Of a DNA stretch of 64,000 bases, positions 35,991 to 48,371 are shown piece after piece. The translations under genes and the position numbers were made by a program. The stretch spans positions 8,701,001 to 8,765,000 of the forward strand of contig JANTQA010000036.1 of NCBI GenBank assembly GCA_027625915.1. The letters are read 5' to 3'. The stretch's first letter is position 1; each line of letters begins with the position of its first letter. Source of the DNA: Anaeramoeba flamelloides (lineage: Eukaryota > Metamonada > Anaeramoebidae). The notes beneath the pieces were generated by a model. That model was not told the origin of the DNA. It saw only the letters and a list, made by a program, of their open reading frames with translations, and searched no databases.

Positions 35991-37402
35991 TTTTCACAAA
36001 TATTGAATAGAAAAAATCCAAAAAGGTTATAAAAAATATCAGTGAGAAAAAAAAATTTCAATTATTTGTTATTTTGAAGATTACCAAAGTACCAACTAAT
36101 AAAAACCAAAATTTTCACTTTTAAAAAAAACAGATAAAAGTTAAAGATCTAAAATAATTTTTTAAATAGTTTTTAAAAACTAATCAACTATTGATAATAA
36201 TCAGGTTATTAATATTTATTGAAACTTACATATTTAATAAATTTTCAAAAAAAAGTTAAAATTTAAGATCAAAATTCCTCTTTAAAGCACTTCAATGAGT
36301 ATTTCGTAAAGTTGATCCATACCTGTTCTCATTTTTTTTCAAAAAACTCAAAAAAAAATCTTTGTTATTTTTATTTTGCTTGTGATTTTGCAAGATAGAA
36401 AAAATGAAACCAACCAAAAAAATCAAGATAACAGATGTTTTAAACAAGTAAAAACTCTAAGTTTTAGAAGTAGATCTTCAAACTTTTTAATTTGTATGTA
36501 ACAAGTATTTTGTGTAACGCTTGATAAAACTTTTAGTCACTCACTTTTTGAAAACATAAAAAAAGAGAAAAAAACCTTTCACTTTTTGAAGCACTACACT
36601 ACAAGGAAAATTTTTTCAAAAAAAAATCCACAAATTTTGTATTTTTGAAATACACTCATATAATAAACATTATTATACATAACAATTTTCAATGAGGTTT
36701 ACAACTTTAATAGATATTAATAGGAATTGAAAAAAAAATGAAATTTTTCAGTAATATTTTTTTCATTTTTAATTGTAAAATTTTTGAATTTTTTAATTGA
36801 CTTAGTAGAGAGATAATTTTCAAGTATTTTTTTTAATAGTATAAAAGGAAACATATTTTTCAATTTGAAAATAGTACAAAATATTTCAATCAAAAGATAT
36901 TGCTCAATTAAATTGAAAATCTGATTTTTTATCTGTTTTTGGAATATTTTTTATCATTTTATTTTTTTCCATGTTTGGGTTTTTATATACATTCTCGATT
37001 GTTTTCTGCAAATTGCTTTAACATATATTCTTTTTTCAATCTTAATGTTCAATCAAAAATTAATTCATTTCAACTTTTTCCAATATAAAAATACCCTGAA
37101 AATAGGTGTTTTTTTCAAAAGTCGGTATTTTTGAAAAGGGGGATATTCAGATTTTCAAGAGTTTAAAAGCTATCCTTTTTTTATTACATAAAATTATGAT
37201 AACTTTAAAAAAATAATTTATAAAAGAAGTATAACTTAAATCCAATATATAGTTTTGGCTAACTTTAATTTTATGTCTTTAAATTTTCCTTGTAGTGAGG
37301 GGATATAGAGTAAATAAAATTTTTTTAAAAGGTCAACTCAAAAGACTAAACCACCAACCCAAAGTTAGCAATACAAAGGGGTTTTCATTTTCTTCATTCC
37401 AG

Positions 37403-37542
37403 TCACAAATCCATTGTGTCAGCCCAACACGCCAAATGATTTCCATCCGCCGAGTAATTCGCCAAATTAGAATTTCCCAAAACTTCCTTTTCCCTAAAGA
37501 GCACAAGTTCATCTTCAAACCCATTTTCTCCTCTCAAAATAA
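37403..37542 (-). pseudogene. Coding-like fragment, possibly one WD40-type blade
   Basis: A 46-codon minus-strand frame with GC-richer codons than its surroundings. It contains LVLFREKEVLGNSNL and NYSADGNHLACWAD, the latter resembling the SxDGxxLAxxxxD core of a WD40 repeat. It has no start codon and ends in a stop. It could be an isolated remnant or an exon of an unrecognised gene. Overlapping frames on both strands are also open here, so the strand is uncertain. Confidence 0.25.
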
Positions 37543-38613
37543 TTTACCTAGTTTTCAAGATAATTTAATGATCCAGTTTGTCAAATCTATTCATCACCAA
37601 ATTGTACAAAAGTAATTTCTAAAGGCAATTATGAAGAAGTATAAGACGTAATTGAAAAATTAAAAATTTCAAAAAACAAAAAAAAAATGTGAGAAAAAAA
37701 AGAAAAAAAAAAAAAGAATTATTTTTTGAAACCAATTATATCGAAACCCCATTCAACTAAGAACGTTCTTTGAACTTCCCTAGTTGACTTTCTTTTTTTT
37801 AAATTTGTTGAATTTTTTCAGAAATTGGTGGATGGAAAGTCTGTGTTTGTTGTTTTGAAAATACATTGTTAACGATTGGCTGTTTAGTTTTTGAACACAA
37901 TAAAGTTGTGTTTTTTCAAGATCTGTTAAGCATTTTGTGTTCGAGTAAATGGTGTTTATGTCTTACGTAGTAAATTCACTTCAAAGTTTAAGATCAAGTT
38001 CTTTTTGTTGTTTTAACTTTCTATTTTTCTTTCTTTGAAAGTCTACATATTTCTCTTCAAAAGCAATTTCTTGTCAATGGAAAATTAAAAAGTCTCAAAA
38101 AAATGTTCTAAAAAATAAAAAATACCAACATCTAATCACTTTTCGTTTAGTTTGATCCTTTAATTTAACTCATTGATTAAACACAGTTCATACTTCAAAA
38201 ACACAACTAAAACAAACATTTCATTTTTTTCATCAACCCAATCAAAGAAAAATTAAAAACACAAAGAAACAAATTTTAGAGTAAAAAGTCAATAAACGTT
38301 TTTTGGTTGATCCACTGTCAACTTTTATACTCATAGAAGTGCTTTAAAATTAAACAAAAAATGCAAAATAAACTGTAATCTAAGATAATTTGATGAAAAT
38401 TAATTTTAAAAATAAAAAATAAAAATAAAAAATTAAAAACCAATATTGAAAATTTAATTAAAATCGTTTTTCTTTTCTTTTTATTTCATATTCAAGTTAG
38501 AACATGAATATTTATATTAAAATGAACCAATATTTTTTTCTTAATAAATCTGTAAATATCAAAAAAAAATAATAATTAATTTAAAATTAATATTAAATAA
38601 AATTAAAAACTAT

Positions 38614-41600
38614 TTAAAGCTGTGTATTTTTTAAAACAGTTTCAATAATTGTTTCCTATTGAGAATAAAAGAAGTAGATATTAGAAAGATAATTTTTGAA
38701 TTAAAAAGAAAGAAAGAAAGAAAGTTATAATAAAACAATTAATTTTTGCAATTATTTAAAAAAAAAAAACGTATAAAAAAAAATAAATAATAAACTTACA
38801 AAAGTGTTTTTTATTGATTCTGGTTCAGTTGCTTTTGTATAAAAAGGGAAAACTTTTCGTCTCTTTGTTTTTACAACTTTTATGAATTGTTTTGTAATAA
38901 ATTTTTTTGCCTTTTCAAAATCGCATCCGCCAGTATAATTTTTGAAACATATTTTAGGATCAGTTTTTTTAATTTTTTCTTCAAAAATATCCATTTTATT
39001 AAAAACAAGAATTATACTTGTTCTTGTAAAAATTCTATTTGAGGCAACACTATCAAATAATTCTAAACTTTCATACATTCTATAAAATTTGTAAAAAAAA
39101 AATTATTACAATTAATTTGAAATATTAAATATTTAATGAATGAAAAAAAAAAAATTGTTTTTAATATTGGAATAAAAAAGAAAAAATTGATTAAAGTTTA
39201 TTTTTGAAAAAAATCAATCTTAAATTTATAATATTAATATTTATTTGAAATATTAATTAATCTTTAAAATTTGAGAAATTTTCAAAAATTTGAATTCCTT
39301 AAAAAAAAACAAAAAGTTAAAAATTTAATCTGTAAGCAATTTTAAAAAAGAAAAGGAATTGGAAAAATAAAGTATGAAGTTTTCATGCACAAAACTAAAA
39401 AACAAGATTAAAATGTTTTTAACAAAGGGAAAAAAAAAAAAAGTAAAAGTTAAAAAATTGATTATGAAACATATTTTTGAAAAATCTCCATAGTAATTGA
39501 ATTGTTAATATTTAAAACAACCCTAATAAAAAATCAAATTCAATACATTATTATAAAGAAGTGATAAATATTGGACAGATGCGAATAAAATTAGACAAAC
39601 ATAATTTATTGTAACATATTCAGTTTACATGTATTAGTTAAATGTTTATCGCTAATTTATCACAGTGTGATAAAATTGTTTTTTTTATTCGGGAAGAGTG
39701 TTAAAATTAATTATTTAATTAAATATTTTACAAATATCGTGTAATTAAGATTTTTTTTAAAAACTTTCATTTTTGATTTTGTATTATTTTTTAAAAATTT
39801 GATCATTTTACATCATTAGGAGTATTTATTAGTTTCTAAAAACTCCTCATCATTATTTTACTGTTTATAAAAATTCTGAAAATTAAAAATATTCGGAATT
39901 AAGAAATTTTTTCTGTAATATAAAAAAAAAATTGTAGACATTTGGAAATTGTTGACTTTTTTAGATGTTTTCAAGGGTGATATTTTGTATTATGAAATCA
40001 ATATATAAGAATCTTTTATCATCAGAAACATTTGTTTTTAGAACAATTAAAATTAAATTCGTTTTCTTTGCAAATATCTGTTATTTGGTATGTAGATTAA
40101 AAATAACTAATAATAAATAAAGAGTTTCGCTTTGTGTAAACAAAATTTAGACTTATAAAGCAAGTTATAGAAAAAACAAAATGTTTAAAATCAACAAATG
40201 CCAAAAACATAAAATTGTATACTTTTGACAAAATTGTACTTGTGTACTTTAGTACATTACAATTTTTTTTGCTCAAATTTTGAAAATTAAATATTTTGTC
40301 ATATTTTGAGAGATTGGTTTTTAAAAGAAAAATCTTGCCACAACCAATAAGAATCCAGAAAATAACCTTAAAGTAAATATAATTAAGCTATCTTAATTTT
40401 AATTTTGCCAAGAATATGAATCTAAAATCTGCAACTTTTCCATTTTAGAAACTGTTTTTTCAATAATAACGTTTAAATTGGATCTCAAATAACAAATTCT
40501 TTCAATAGATTCTATCTTTTGGATTTAACATATAAAACAAAGGATAATAAATCTTTAGTTAATGCTCTAAAAATTGTTTGAGTATAAAAAATACGAGAAA
40601 ACTCAAAGTAGAATTCTTCATTTATCAAAAATAAAATGGTAAACAGCAAACGTGAAATATCTAGAATTTTTTTTTTTTTTGATCTCTTCTTAAATTATAT
40701 GATTCTTCATGTTTAAAATCAAAGGAAAACTGTATTGAGATATTTAATTAACATTTTAGAGATAATTAATAAAAATTACTTCAAAAATTAAATTGGATTT
40801 CGAAACATTCTTTTTGAAAAGGAATTAAAATTTATAAAACTTTTTCCTTTTATAAAGTTTTCAGAAGTCAAAAACGCAAAAAAAATAATTTTAATTAACA
40901 ATAATTTTATTTTTGGAATAAATTTAAATAAGATGGATTACAATGGCAAACCAAACTTTAAAACAAAAAAAAAATCCAAGATATTTGAAGATCTTTATTC
41001 TAAAAGAAAAAAAAAAGACTGAAAATTTTCATTTTAATTATTCACAAAAAAAATACTTTTTCATAAAAATGGTAACATTTTGAATTGTGAATTCACAAAT
41101 AAAAGTTCACAAAAATAAAAAAAAGTTGAATTGATTTTTTTAATTATTGATAATACAATAATTTTTACATACTTTCAACCCTTATTCCATTTTTTGTGAA
41201 TTTTTGTTATCAATTCACAAATTATTTGTGAAAACCAGAGTAAAAAATAAAATTTTATATTGATTCAAACACTCTATTAAACTAGTACAGGTGTTCGAGA
41301 AAATATGTTCACAAAAATTTACAACTTTTGTTTCTTTTTGTGTAGTAATGTGAAAAAATGAACCTGTTTTTGTGATTTGTTTTTGAAAAAGAGATACCAA
41401 AAATTATTACAGTGGTGACTCATCCAAAAATCAATATTTATTTTCAAGCTTTTGTATATGAACACTAAAATAACAAAAAAATGATTTTTCATTTTCTTAA
41501 GTAAAAGTTTTGTTTTTTAAATTTTTTGTGAATATTTGTGAAAGAGTTCATACAAATTTGAAAATGTGGTGTCTGGTTAATTTTTCTTTATATTGGAAAG

Positions 41601-44393
41601 AAGAGTTACAAAGGAAAAAAAAGTCAAGTGGTTAAATGCTAATACTGAGATTCTGAAACACGAAAGTATAAGTAACTTGAAAATAAAAACTAAAAGGCCA
41701 AGGCAAAAAATTTACAAATGTTGAAATCAAATCAGATCAAAAAGAAAAAAGAAAATGACAACAATTAAACAATGATCATCCAAATTAACATTCATGATCA
41801 AACTAAACTAAATTAACCAAAAGTATCGTGGATATGATTTTATATTTTCTTAATTAAAGATAGCATTGTTTGTTTTTTTTTTTTTTCGATTTTTTTTACC
41901 AATATCTTCTTATAAACCATTTCTAAACCTAATTTTTTTTTTTTTTCTTTGTTTAATCTAATGATATTTTTTTTTTTGTTTTTTCCTTTTCTTTTTTTTA
42001 AAATCTAATTTTTATCAAAATATTGCAAAAAAATACGAAAAATAAACGAAAATTTGAAAATTAAAGACAAATAGATGAAGATTTAATTTTCATTTTTTGT
42101 TTTTTTTTTTTGGAATTTCTTTCTTTTATTAAATACAAAAAATGAAAAAAGAGAAAAAAAAAAAAAATGTTTGAAAATCAATATTGACATAATAGAAAAG
42201 TGAGGCAATGTAATTTCTTTTAAAATCAATACATTTACTATTAAAAAAATCTTATTGTAAACAATTTTAATTCTCTAAAGTAATTGGAAAATTTTACATT
42301 CAAAGATGTTCCAATGAAAGTGTCCCAAAAAAATTTTTATTTTTTTTAGGAAAATTTATTGTTTGTTCAGGTATTTCTTTTAATGAATATCAATTTTGAT
42401 CTGAAATTTATTATTTCTCTTATTTTTAATTAATTTTGTATTGGTTGATTCTTTAAGAAAAAAATTGAATTTTTCTTTTTTTTTGGCTGTTTCTACCCCC
42501 AAACCACTTACTTTCTGTTTTTACAAACAATTGAATGTAACTTAATACATCAAATGTATTATCAAGTTTCCTCTTCCTTAGCACCTACCGAAAAAGTATC
42601 TCGGTTGATGAAAAAATTACAAATATATCAAAAAAACTTGAAAAATTAAGAAACATTTTTGAAATGTGTATAACTATTTTAAAAAAGCGAATACTCAAAA
42701 ATTTGAAAAGTGGAACTTAAACTGTTAAAAAGAGTGGTTCAAACAGTTTGATCAACAGTTTTTAAAAACTTTTGAACCTCACTTTTTAACAATTGCTGTA
42801 TTAATTTTTTAATTAACAGTATTGTGCGTGCCGAAATGTTTAATTCCTTGGTGGGTCTTATATCCTAAAATTACTGATTTTTTCTAATTAAATTTGTACT
42901 TTTTTTTTTTTTCATTTGATTTACCTTAAAGATCTATTAGTAATCACAGAATCTCCTCAGTTCTCCAATGTAATTGCTTGTTAAAGAATTCAAAAATGAT
43001 TTGGTAAATGAAGTGAAAAGAAAATATGAAATAGTTTTTTAATTGCTTTGATCCAAATAAATTTAATTTTTTTTAATAAATAAAAATAGTCCTTATTGTT
43101 AAAAAAGCTATTGGCAAACAAATATTTTTAAATAACCACTTTTTTTCTTTTTAAATAAAAAAAACTCCCCAAAATTAGAAGACCAAAACAGACAAAGGGA
43201 TTTAAGAATTGATTTTTTTTGTGTGTTTATCAAAAAAAATTATTGTCAAAAACAAGTAAAAATGGAAATCAGAACAAAAGAAAAAGAAAAACAAAAACAA
43301 AAATGTATATTGGTTACCTGTTAATATTTTCATCTTCAAACAAATTTTGATCATATTCGGACATAGCGACAACATAGATAATCATCGACACATCATCAAA
43401 TTGGTGAATCCATTTTCTACGTTCAGATTTTTGACCACCAACATCGACAATCCTCCAGGGATGGTCTTGGACAACAAATTGAAGTTCACTAATTCCTGTT
43501 GTTGGGATTCTACAGTACACGATATCCATATCTGTAGGCTGGTAATTTTCATCAACAATCCGATCGATAGCATCTAAATAATAGTTTGCTGTGTCAGGGA
43601 TTTGTAATTCGGATCGACGATCAAAGACTTCTTTGATTGAGCTGTCTGCCCATAGCTTTGAAATTGTCTCAGCTATTTGTTCGTTTGGCTGTGTACGATC
43701 GCTAATTTCAAGAAATCTTTTTGCTAATTTCTTTTGTTTTTTTTTTATTTTTTGATTTTATTTTTCCGTTTTTTTATGAAGAAAAGAAAAAATTTAAAAA
43801 AAAAAAATTAATTCGTCAATGCAAAGACAATTTCGCAATTAGAAATCAAAAAAACAAATAACAAAGATTATATAAATACTTCATTCGATTTTGAGAGATC
43901 TAAGCCAAAGTCATACACACCATTAATTAAAAGTTTCATGTGAAGAATAAGATTGTTTTTGATTGCTTGTTTAAAAAGTTCTCGTTGTTTTTCATCAAAG
44001 CCATCTTTAAACAAGATTTGCGCCTGTTTAACAAACGTAGATTTCCCAGAGTCACCAGTACCTAGATTATACAAAGAAAAACAAAAATTAAAAATCATTT
44101 TAGGATCCTTTACCGAAAAGACTCTGAATAATTCAAGTAAACAAATTCAAACCTAATACAAGTAACTGTTTAAATTGAAAAAAATTATATAAACAAAGAA
44201 AAAAGATAAAAATAATTAGTAAAAAAGATCTTGGGATTAAAAGAAAATATTTTGTTTGCTTGTTAAAAAAAAAAAAACTAACTTTCAGCTCTTTCTCAAA
44301 ATCGTTTCCTTCTTGAAGTGATTTATTAATTCTCTCATTTTTTTCTTTTTGTTTTTTTTTTTGTATTTTTCTTTTTTTTTGTTTGTTTCCCAT
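38614..44393 (-). CDS. Heterotrimeric G-protein alpha subunit (346 aa, six exons)
   Basis: Exons 44393-44283, 44165-44153, 44061-43880, 43730-43318, 39079-38800 and 38655-38614; every junction is GT-AG and in frame, total 1041 nt. The product is the GTP-binding switch of receptor signalling at the plasma membrane. All G boxes are present at standard numbering: P-loop GTGDSGKST (42-50; the usual form is GAGESGKST), switch I CRIPTTGI with R176 and T179/T180, switch II DVGGQKSERRKW with catalytic Q202, NKMD 267-270 and TKATEPE 321-327. It should therefore hydrolyse GTP. The N-terminus MGNKQKKRK offers Gly2 for myristoylation plus a basic patch but no Cys3; the C-terminus KNTQL lacks the pertussis-toxin Cys. 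Introns are 117, 91, 149, 4238 and 144 bp. Subfamily is not assignable. Confidence 0.95.
40245..40875 (+). repeat. Dispersed repeat family E, copy 2 (intronic)
   Basis: Partner of 33660-34296. It starts in a TACATTA.AATTTTTTTT block and ends in TTTTATAAAGTTTTCAGAAG. It lies inside the long G-alpha intron, antisense to the gene. Confidence 0.7.
41070..41578. mobile_element. Possible inverted-repeat element, TTCACAAA-rich
   Basis: The left end (CATTTTGAATTGTGAATTC, then TTCACAAAAAT) and the reverse complement of the right end (CATTTTCAAATTTGTATGAAC, then TTCACAAAAAA) resemble each other, and TAAC stands at both outer edges. The motif TTCACAAA or its complement recurs throughout. The boundaries are approximate. 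Confidence 0.4.
42140..42500 (+). mobile_element. Relic related to transposon family M2 (intronic)
   Basis: Aligns with the right half of 48372-48926: AAATCTTATT.T, TTCCAATGAA, GTTTGTTCAGG..TTTCTTTTA and TTGGTTGATTCTT. The GGGGCCC terminal motif is lost. It lies in the long G-alpha intron. Confidence 0.6.
44153..44165 (-). other. 13-nt microexon of the G-alpha gene
   Basis: TTACTTGTATTAG, preceded by AAACAG and followed by GTTTGA on the coding strand. It supplies LLVLG, the strand leading into the P-loop; without it, exon 1 (ending KELK) and exon 3 (starting GT of Gly42-Thr43) are out of frame and lack the conserved LLVLG. Confidence 0.9.
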
Positions 44394-45137
44394 TTGAATA
44401 AAATTTCAATTGTTTAAAAATAAAAACAAAAAAATAAATCTGTTGCAAATTTTTTAAGGATATCATTTCTGTTTCTAATTTTTAAGTGTTATCGGTTTAA
44501 AATTACTTTAAATATGTTTTTTTGAACAAATTATAATTCCTTTAAGAACGAGTGTTTTGTCTTGTGAAAAATAAATCTTGTAACGGACTCTCTCTATTAA
44601 ATCTTATTCGAAGTTTGAGATACATTATTACAACATTAATTAAGACTTTTAATTGATTATTTATAGTAACAAAATAAAAATACTTTTATATTTTGATCGA
44701 TTTGCCAATTTTTTTTCGATCTTAAATAACTTTTCGAAATTTTCAAAACAATTCATGAAAATTTATAATCAATTTTGTTAGCCTCTTGTTGATCTTTCAA
44801 TCCAGAGAATTTCCAAGTATATTAAACCTCTTACATTTTAACTCAATAGTATTTGATATTAAAGTGGGTGAAAAGCTCAGCAGAGACTTTTGGATTAGAA
44901 AGATTTTCAATGAAAATTTTGAATTTTATTAGATAAAAAGTTTATTCCTCGATGAAAATTTCCAAAATTAAAAACTCTAAATTTTCAAATATTCACTATC
45001 TATATTAACTAATCATTTTTTAAATTCCCAAATTCTCTCTGTGTGTATACATATATATCATAAAATATTTGTTGCACGGGATAAAAATTATTAAATTCTC
45101 GAGAACTGAAAATTGTAATTTTTGGAATTTATATAGA

Positions 45138-45311
45138 TACTTTGAAATGGATGAGTTAATCTCATGGAAGAAAAATATTCAACGGGGTTTATTTTTAGAC
45201 ATCAAAAGTTTACATATTTCTTATATAATATTAAAAAAAGAATTAATTATTTTTATAAAGAATCAAGTTACTTTTTGGAAATATTGTAACATATTTTTGG
45301 TTTTATATTGA
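45138..45311 (+). repeat. Family F protein relic, short open copy
   Basis: An open frame whose part from the internal ATG of MDELISWKK onward matches the frames in the two longer F copies: the common pattern is ELIS..K...I...LF..I..LH, then KK....F.. and NQV..W...NIFLVL. Only about 55 residues are shared. The protein family is not recognised. Confidence 0.5.
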
Positions 45312-45669
45312 AAAGAATTTAATTTGAAAAAGACCTTAAGTGATCAGTACTCAACAATAACAATACAAAAAATAAAAAATAAAATAAATTTCATAATAAA
45401 TGACCTAATTTTTTCTTATTTTTTTTTTACTTTTTTTTATTTTATTTTTAGAAGAAAAACAAATATTTCTCGTGTATCGAATTGAATATTAAAATCGTAA
45501 CTTTTTTGTTTTAATAGATATCTTCAATTTATAAAAATATTTATTTTCAAAATTTGATTTTTAATGAGTAAATTATTTTGAAAGTGAGTTTATTTTATTG
45601 GTAACATTCTCCCCTTACAATTTTTGTTGAGGAAGAAGTGTTAAAAAAATCTGTTGGTCTGAAAAACTT

Positions 45670-46900
45670 AGTGAAAATTAGTTGAGAGATATCAATTTTT
45701 TTGCCATTTTTTGAAAAAGAAAAGAATGAAATTTCGTTAATTTCTTAAATTATTAGAAATATTTACCCCGTTTATTGTCATTTTGATCATTATTATACTA
45801 TAACATTTCTTTATTTTCAGTAATATTAATATATGGATTTTTTTTATTTTTTTGAGATAAAACTTTTGGTCAACTAAAAAAGTGATATATTCAGCGAATT
45901 AAAAAATAATTGTATTTTTTTAAGAAGGATAGTTATTATAATCAAATTTTTGTGGTCATTTAATAGTTTACTCAGAAATTTTGTTCTACTTTTAATATAA
46001 AATTAGATTTTTTATAATTTTAATTTTCCACAAGAATATTTTGGAATATTTTAATTTTATCCTCAAAATTCAAAATCAATTTTTTTCTACCAAAAATGTT
46101 TTAAATTGTTATAAGGGTTCTTGTGAATAAGACCAAACAATTTGTTTAAAAAATTTTTTCACAATTGAAAATTTTTTTGGAATTTTTTTTCATTATTTGA
46201 AAACAAGAAAACGCCTTTTTATCTAACTTTAACTCTAAAAATTTTATCATAATAGATCTGAATATCCTTGACATATTATTGGTAAATCTTCTATCAAAAA
46301 CTATTTTTTTCAAAATTGTGGGAACATAATTTCCATTCAGCTTTCCAAAAAAAGATTTTTAAATCAAGTTAAAATTTCAATTTTTAATTCTTCCAAATCA
46401 GGTTAAATTATTAATTCTCCTTTTAGAATTATAGCTTTTGATTATTTATTTTAATTCTTTGAGTTTTTTTTTGGGAAGCTGAAGGAAAATTTTGATCTTT
46501 TTCTTTTACAATTGACTTTAACCATTTGTTAAATTAGTATACTTCGATTTTAATTTATTGACAGAGATTTGAATTGAAATATTAATCCTTCAAAATGCTT
46601 ATAAAATTAAGAAATTTTCTTTCAAAATCAAATCTTCCCAAATTAAAACTAAAAATATATTAGACCATTCCCAAGAATTAACTTGATTAATTATAAAAAA
46701 AATAGATTGCTTTTTTTTTGTTTTATATTGGTAAACATTCAAATTATAAATTTCAAAAAATAGACTCGCATTAATAAATTCTTTAGATGAGATTAACCTG
46801 CCCATTTCATAAAGAAAAAAAACACATATTACAAAAAAGAATTGATTTTAGGATCTTGACAAGATTTCATTCTATTTTTAAACAATATTTGCCACCCTTA
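45670..46900 (-). repeat. Dispersed repeat family F, copy 2 (inverted)
   Basis: Inverse of 13300-14290 over about 1 kb, from ATGAAATCTTGTCAAGAT near 46870 to GGCAAAAAAATTGAT near 45690. It carries a 68-codon minus-strand frame (46805-46599, starting MGRLISSKEF) that corresponds to the relics at 13421 and 45148. The extra length over copy 1 is due to internal indels. Confidence 0.75.
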
Positions 46901-48371
46901 AGAATTATTTTTTTACAGTTCTAATATTTTTCATTTTTAATAATTCAATTCAAATATCAAAAAATGTACTTAATTGGAAATATAGCAGGTTACAAAATTA
47001 ATCTAAATATATAAAATCTCGGTAAAAGAGGTTTCAGAATTAAATCTAGATCTATTAAGTAAAACCCCCTTAAACGATAAAGTTGGAAAAAAAACTTATT
47101 TCCCCTACCTGATAATGAAAGACAAAAAATTAACCTTTTAGAGGTTTTGATCATATCTATACTTAAGTTACCATAAGGTTAGAATAATCATGATTATTTT
47201 TATCAAATCAACATATTTTAGAAAATCAGCATATTCAATATTAAAGTGATAATTTTTTATCAATTTGCAATATTTGAGAAAATCACGATAATTATTTAAA
47301 AATTGTGATATATGTCAAAATATAGTGATAAAAAAGTAATCACGATCAAATAGTTGATAGCTTTTTTGGATTAATTTAACAATATTTTTACAAAGAATTT
47401 TTTTGAGATCAAAAAATAGATTATTGAAAAAAAAGTTATTCTTTGAAAAAACAACAAAAAAGATAGTTGGTTCAATCAAGCATCAAATCGAAGAGTTATT
47501 ATTCAATTTTCTTTTGATTTGGTAGGCAAATCTATGGATACTTTGAAATCAACAATAATAATAACTTAAGATATATAAATATTTTCTCACCAAATCTTCG
47601 TGTTCTTCATTTTGTTGAATAAAAGGGTTTTTAAAATAACCAAGCTTTCATAAGTTCTTTTAAGAATGTATTCTTGGGTGAAATCCTTTTCAATATTCTA
47701 TAAAAGCTGAAAGGGTTTGGATAACTATAAAAACTTTTACTTCAACCTAGCCAGATTATCACCAATTATTGAGATTGTTGTAAAATTATTTTCTTTTTCT
47801 TATTCTTCTTCTCATATCTTTGTATTGAAAGAAAACAAAACTAGAGCTTAGAGGTTTTTGTTTGATCGATCACCAATAAGAAGGAAAATTAATGTTTATT
47901 TTTTTTGGCTATTTAAAATTGTGAAGGTAACAACTCAATTTTTTGAAAAAAAAGATCTATTTTATATTCAATTATATTGTTTGAAATGGGTAGGTATTAG
48001 TTCGATCACAACGCTCCTTTGAGTTTTTAAATTTTCTAAAAAAAAATTGTAAAGAAAAAAAAATTTTTTTACACTTGCAATAAGTCTTATTGGTTTAAAA
48101 AAAGTTTTCTATCTTTCAAAACTTTCAAAAAGTTGAAGACAATTCACAACACTTGTAAGCACTTTCTAACATTTCTAAAGGGCGAAATAGTTATAAAAGT
48201 CTCAGGGTTTTTAAAAGTCAAGAGATTTTTTAAGATGATTTCTAAAAATAATTTTTCATTTTTTCAAGGGATAATTATTTTTTTTGTGATTTTTTGTTTT
48301 TTTCGCGATAAAGTTGGACTAATCAAGATTTTTTTTAATATCGTAAATTAATTGATAGTATCATGATACTA

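Larger units (their letters stand above)
32655..38613. other. Intergenic stretch with repeats and one transposon
   Basis: About 6 kb. It contains repeat E (33660-34296), a TA-flanked transposon (34299-34828), repeat G (35403-35990) and a small coding-like remnant (37403-37542) in a locally less AT-rich patch (about 37290-37610). The rest shows nothing recognisable. Confidence 0.6.
39080..43317 (-). other. 4.2-kb intron of the G-alpha gene, filled with repeats
   Basis: Flanked by GT (after CAACAG on the coding strand) and TTTATAG, and joining ENIN-R to MYESLELF in phase 2. It is about 30 times longer than the gene's other introns. It contains repeat E (40245-40875), a TTCACAAA-rich element (41070-41578) and a relic related to transposon family M2 (42140-42500). 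No separate gene is evident. Confidence 0.85.
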
